From: CAYLPU01 sp964385635
GTDB taxonomy: Bacteria; Chloroflexota; Anaerolineae; B4-G1
Length of the DNA: 5,835 bases
NCBI GenBank assembly: GCA_964385635.1
Contig: CAYLPU010000168.1
Coordinates: 1-5,835 of the forward strand
Direction: 5' to 3'
Positions 4,856-5,835 of the stretch are shown in pieces. How positions within the stretch are numbered: position 1 is the stretch's first letter; each line of letters begins with the position of its first letter. The notes under the pieces are model-generated. The model saw nothing but the letters and a program-made list of their open reading frames with translations. It made no database searches and was not told the DNA's origin. A program made the position numbers and the translations under genes.

Positions 4856-5835
4856 TTACACCGCCACCACGGAGACAGTCAGCCAGGCTGCCAGCGCGGC
4901 GAAGAGCAACGCCATTCCCAGTTTGACGGTCGCCGCCCGCCGCTGGAGGAAGTGGGTAAACTGCTTGGAACCGGTGCCGTAATAGGCCAGAACGAAGACC
5001 ACGACCAGCGGCAGGATGAACAACAGATTGTAGAACAGGAGGAAGATAAACGCGCGCACACGCATCTCAGGTTGGCTCATCACAAAAATGATGGTCGGCA
5101 AATAAACCTGGCCCGTGCAGACCAGTTCCAGGAACGAGACCACCAAACCGGTGACGAAAGAGCCTGCGACGAAGGCTCGCGATTTGCGTCCCCTGCGAAT
5201 GACCGCATTGATGCGCATGCGCAGTCCGTGGGGCAGGTTCAGGGCCATGTCGCCGATCTCGCCCCGCCGGGCCTTCAGAAAATCGAGGAAACTGAACACC
5301 GCCAACACGGTACACAAGACCCCGGTCAGGCCATAGACCCAACGTCCCAACGTCGTCAGCAGGTCGCCCATCAGGTCAAGTATCTTGTAGAAGCCCAACC
5401 CTACCGCCAGGTAGGCCAGAAACACGCCGAGGGTAAAAGCACCGCCCACGGCCAGAATCTCCCGCCCCTTGCGCCTGCTTAGCATCAGATAAGAGACGAA
5501 AAAGGTCAACGTGGCAAAGGCACATGGGTTGAGACCATCCACCAGGCCAGCGAAAGCGACGGTGAGAAAACCGAAGGATCTAAAGCGCTCGATGATGCTC
5601 TGCTCAGCCTGCTCGGGGTTGAAATCAGCCCACGCTCGCTCCGCGCCGGTGGAGGCGTACCTCTCGGCCAACGCCAACACTGCCTCAAACGTGATGCCGC
5701 TGCCGATCAAGTACTCATCGCCAACGAAGAACGCCGGGGTTGCCAGACGTCGATTCTCCGGCACATGGAAGCGAGCGCCCAGCCATTCCGCCAAAGCAGC
5801 GTCTTCCTGAACGCTATACTCCTCAACCAACAACT
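4856..5835 (-). CDS. Thioredoxin-like domain fused to a CcdA/DsbD-type membrane electron carrier (5' end outside window)
   Basis: About 325 C-terminal residues are visible; the frame is open at the right edge, so the true start is outside. The TTG at 5833 is not taken as a start. Visible residues 1-70 look like the second half of a thioredoxin/glutaredoxin fold with cis-proline motif ATPAFFVGDEYLIG (Pro33); the CxxC would lie upstream. About six membrane helices follow (88-117, 127-147, 162-185, 220-246, 258-284, 302-322). The paired cysteines are Cys104 in GLNPCAFATL at the end of helix 1's first half and Cys239 in ELVCTGQ of helix 4, the CcdA/DsbD-beta signature. These proteins carry electrons from cytoplasmic thioredoxin across the membrane to reduce outside disulfides. 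Basic clusters (119-124, 188-190, 205-219) mark cytoplasmic loops and place the Trx domain outside. The gene is the first visible member of an operon with Trx-VKOR. Confidence 0.9.
   Translation of the reverse strand, partial: LLVEEYSVQEDAALAEWLGARFHVPENRRLATPAFFVGDEYLIGSGITFEAVLALAERYASTGAERAWADFNPEQAEQSIIERFRSFGFLTVAFAGLVDGLNPCAFATLTFFVSYLMLSRRKGREILAVGGAFTLGVFLAYLAVGLGFYKILDLMGDLLTTLGRWVYGLTGVLCTVLAVFSFLDFLKARRGEIGDMALNLPHGLRMRINAVIRRGRKSRAFVAGSFVTGLVVSFLELVCTGQVYLPTIIFVMSQPEMRVRAFIFLLFYNLLFILPLVVVFVLAYYGTGSKQFTHFLQRRAATVKLGMALLFAALAAWLTVSVVAV

Overview
The window looks like chromosomal DNA of a bacterium with a GC-rich genome. The protein repertoire suggests Chloroflexota (Anaerolineae-like): a SWIM zinc-finger protein with a long helical C-terminal part, the start of a UvrD/Rep-type helicase, and thioredoxin-fused VKOR and CcdA membrane proteins. 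This placement is an inference from family recall, not from a search. No rRNA, tRNA, CRISPR array, transposase or intact mobile element was seen.

Left part, about 1-1490. This stretch is less GC-rich than the rest (hand counts of single 60-base lines give about 37-53%, against 67-73% further right). It holds the 3' part of an unrecognised gene (to 501), probably with a frameshift near the window edge. A good sigma-70-type promoter follows, overlapping the end of that gene, with a small dyad at the expected transcription start. Next comes a complete DUF1848 gene (544-1431) whose C-terminal CX3CX2C cysteine motif resembles that of radical SAM enzymes.

Middle part, 1437-3662. A 94-codon remnant of an SF1 helicase gene (1437-1721) has both extra P-loop glycines changed to valine and is cut off soon after motif Ia. 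A 162-base spacer follows, with a compound inverted repeat built on CACTGAA/TTCAGTG. It leads into a complete SWIM zinc-finger gene (1884-3662), whose start is fixed by a strong Shine-Dalgarno sequence. The tail-to-tail gap 3663-3753 shows no convincing terminator.

Right part, 3754-5835, minus strand. A two-gene operon enters from beyond the right edge. The first gene (5' end outside the window) encodes a thioredoxin-like domain fused to a CcdA/DsbD-type electron-transfer membrane domain. The second, 13 bases downstream, encodes a signal anchor, a thioredoxin-like CPHC domain, an extra membrane helix and a VKOR domain. CcdA-type proteins normally move electrons outward (reducing), while VKOR oxidises thiols to disulfides. 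The operon therefore appears to pair a reducing and an oxidising membrane module, each with its own thioredoxin domain, and charge distribution places both of those domains outside the cytoplasm. This is the most biologically interesting arrangement here. The DUF1848 enzyme is second.
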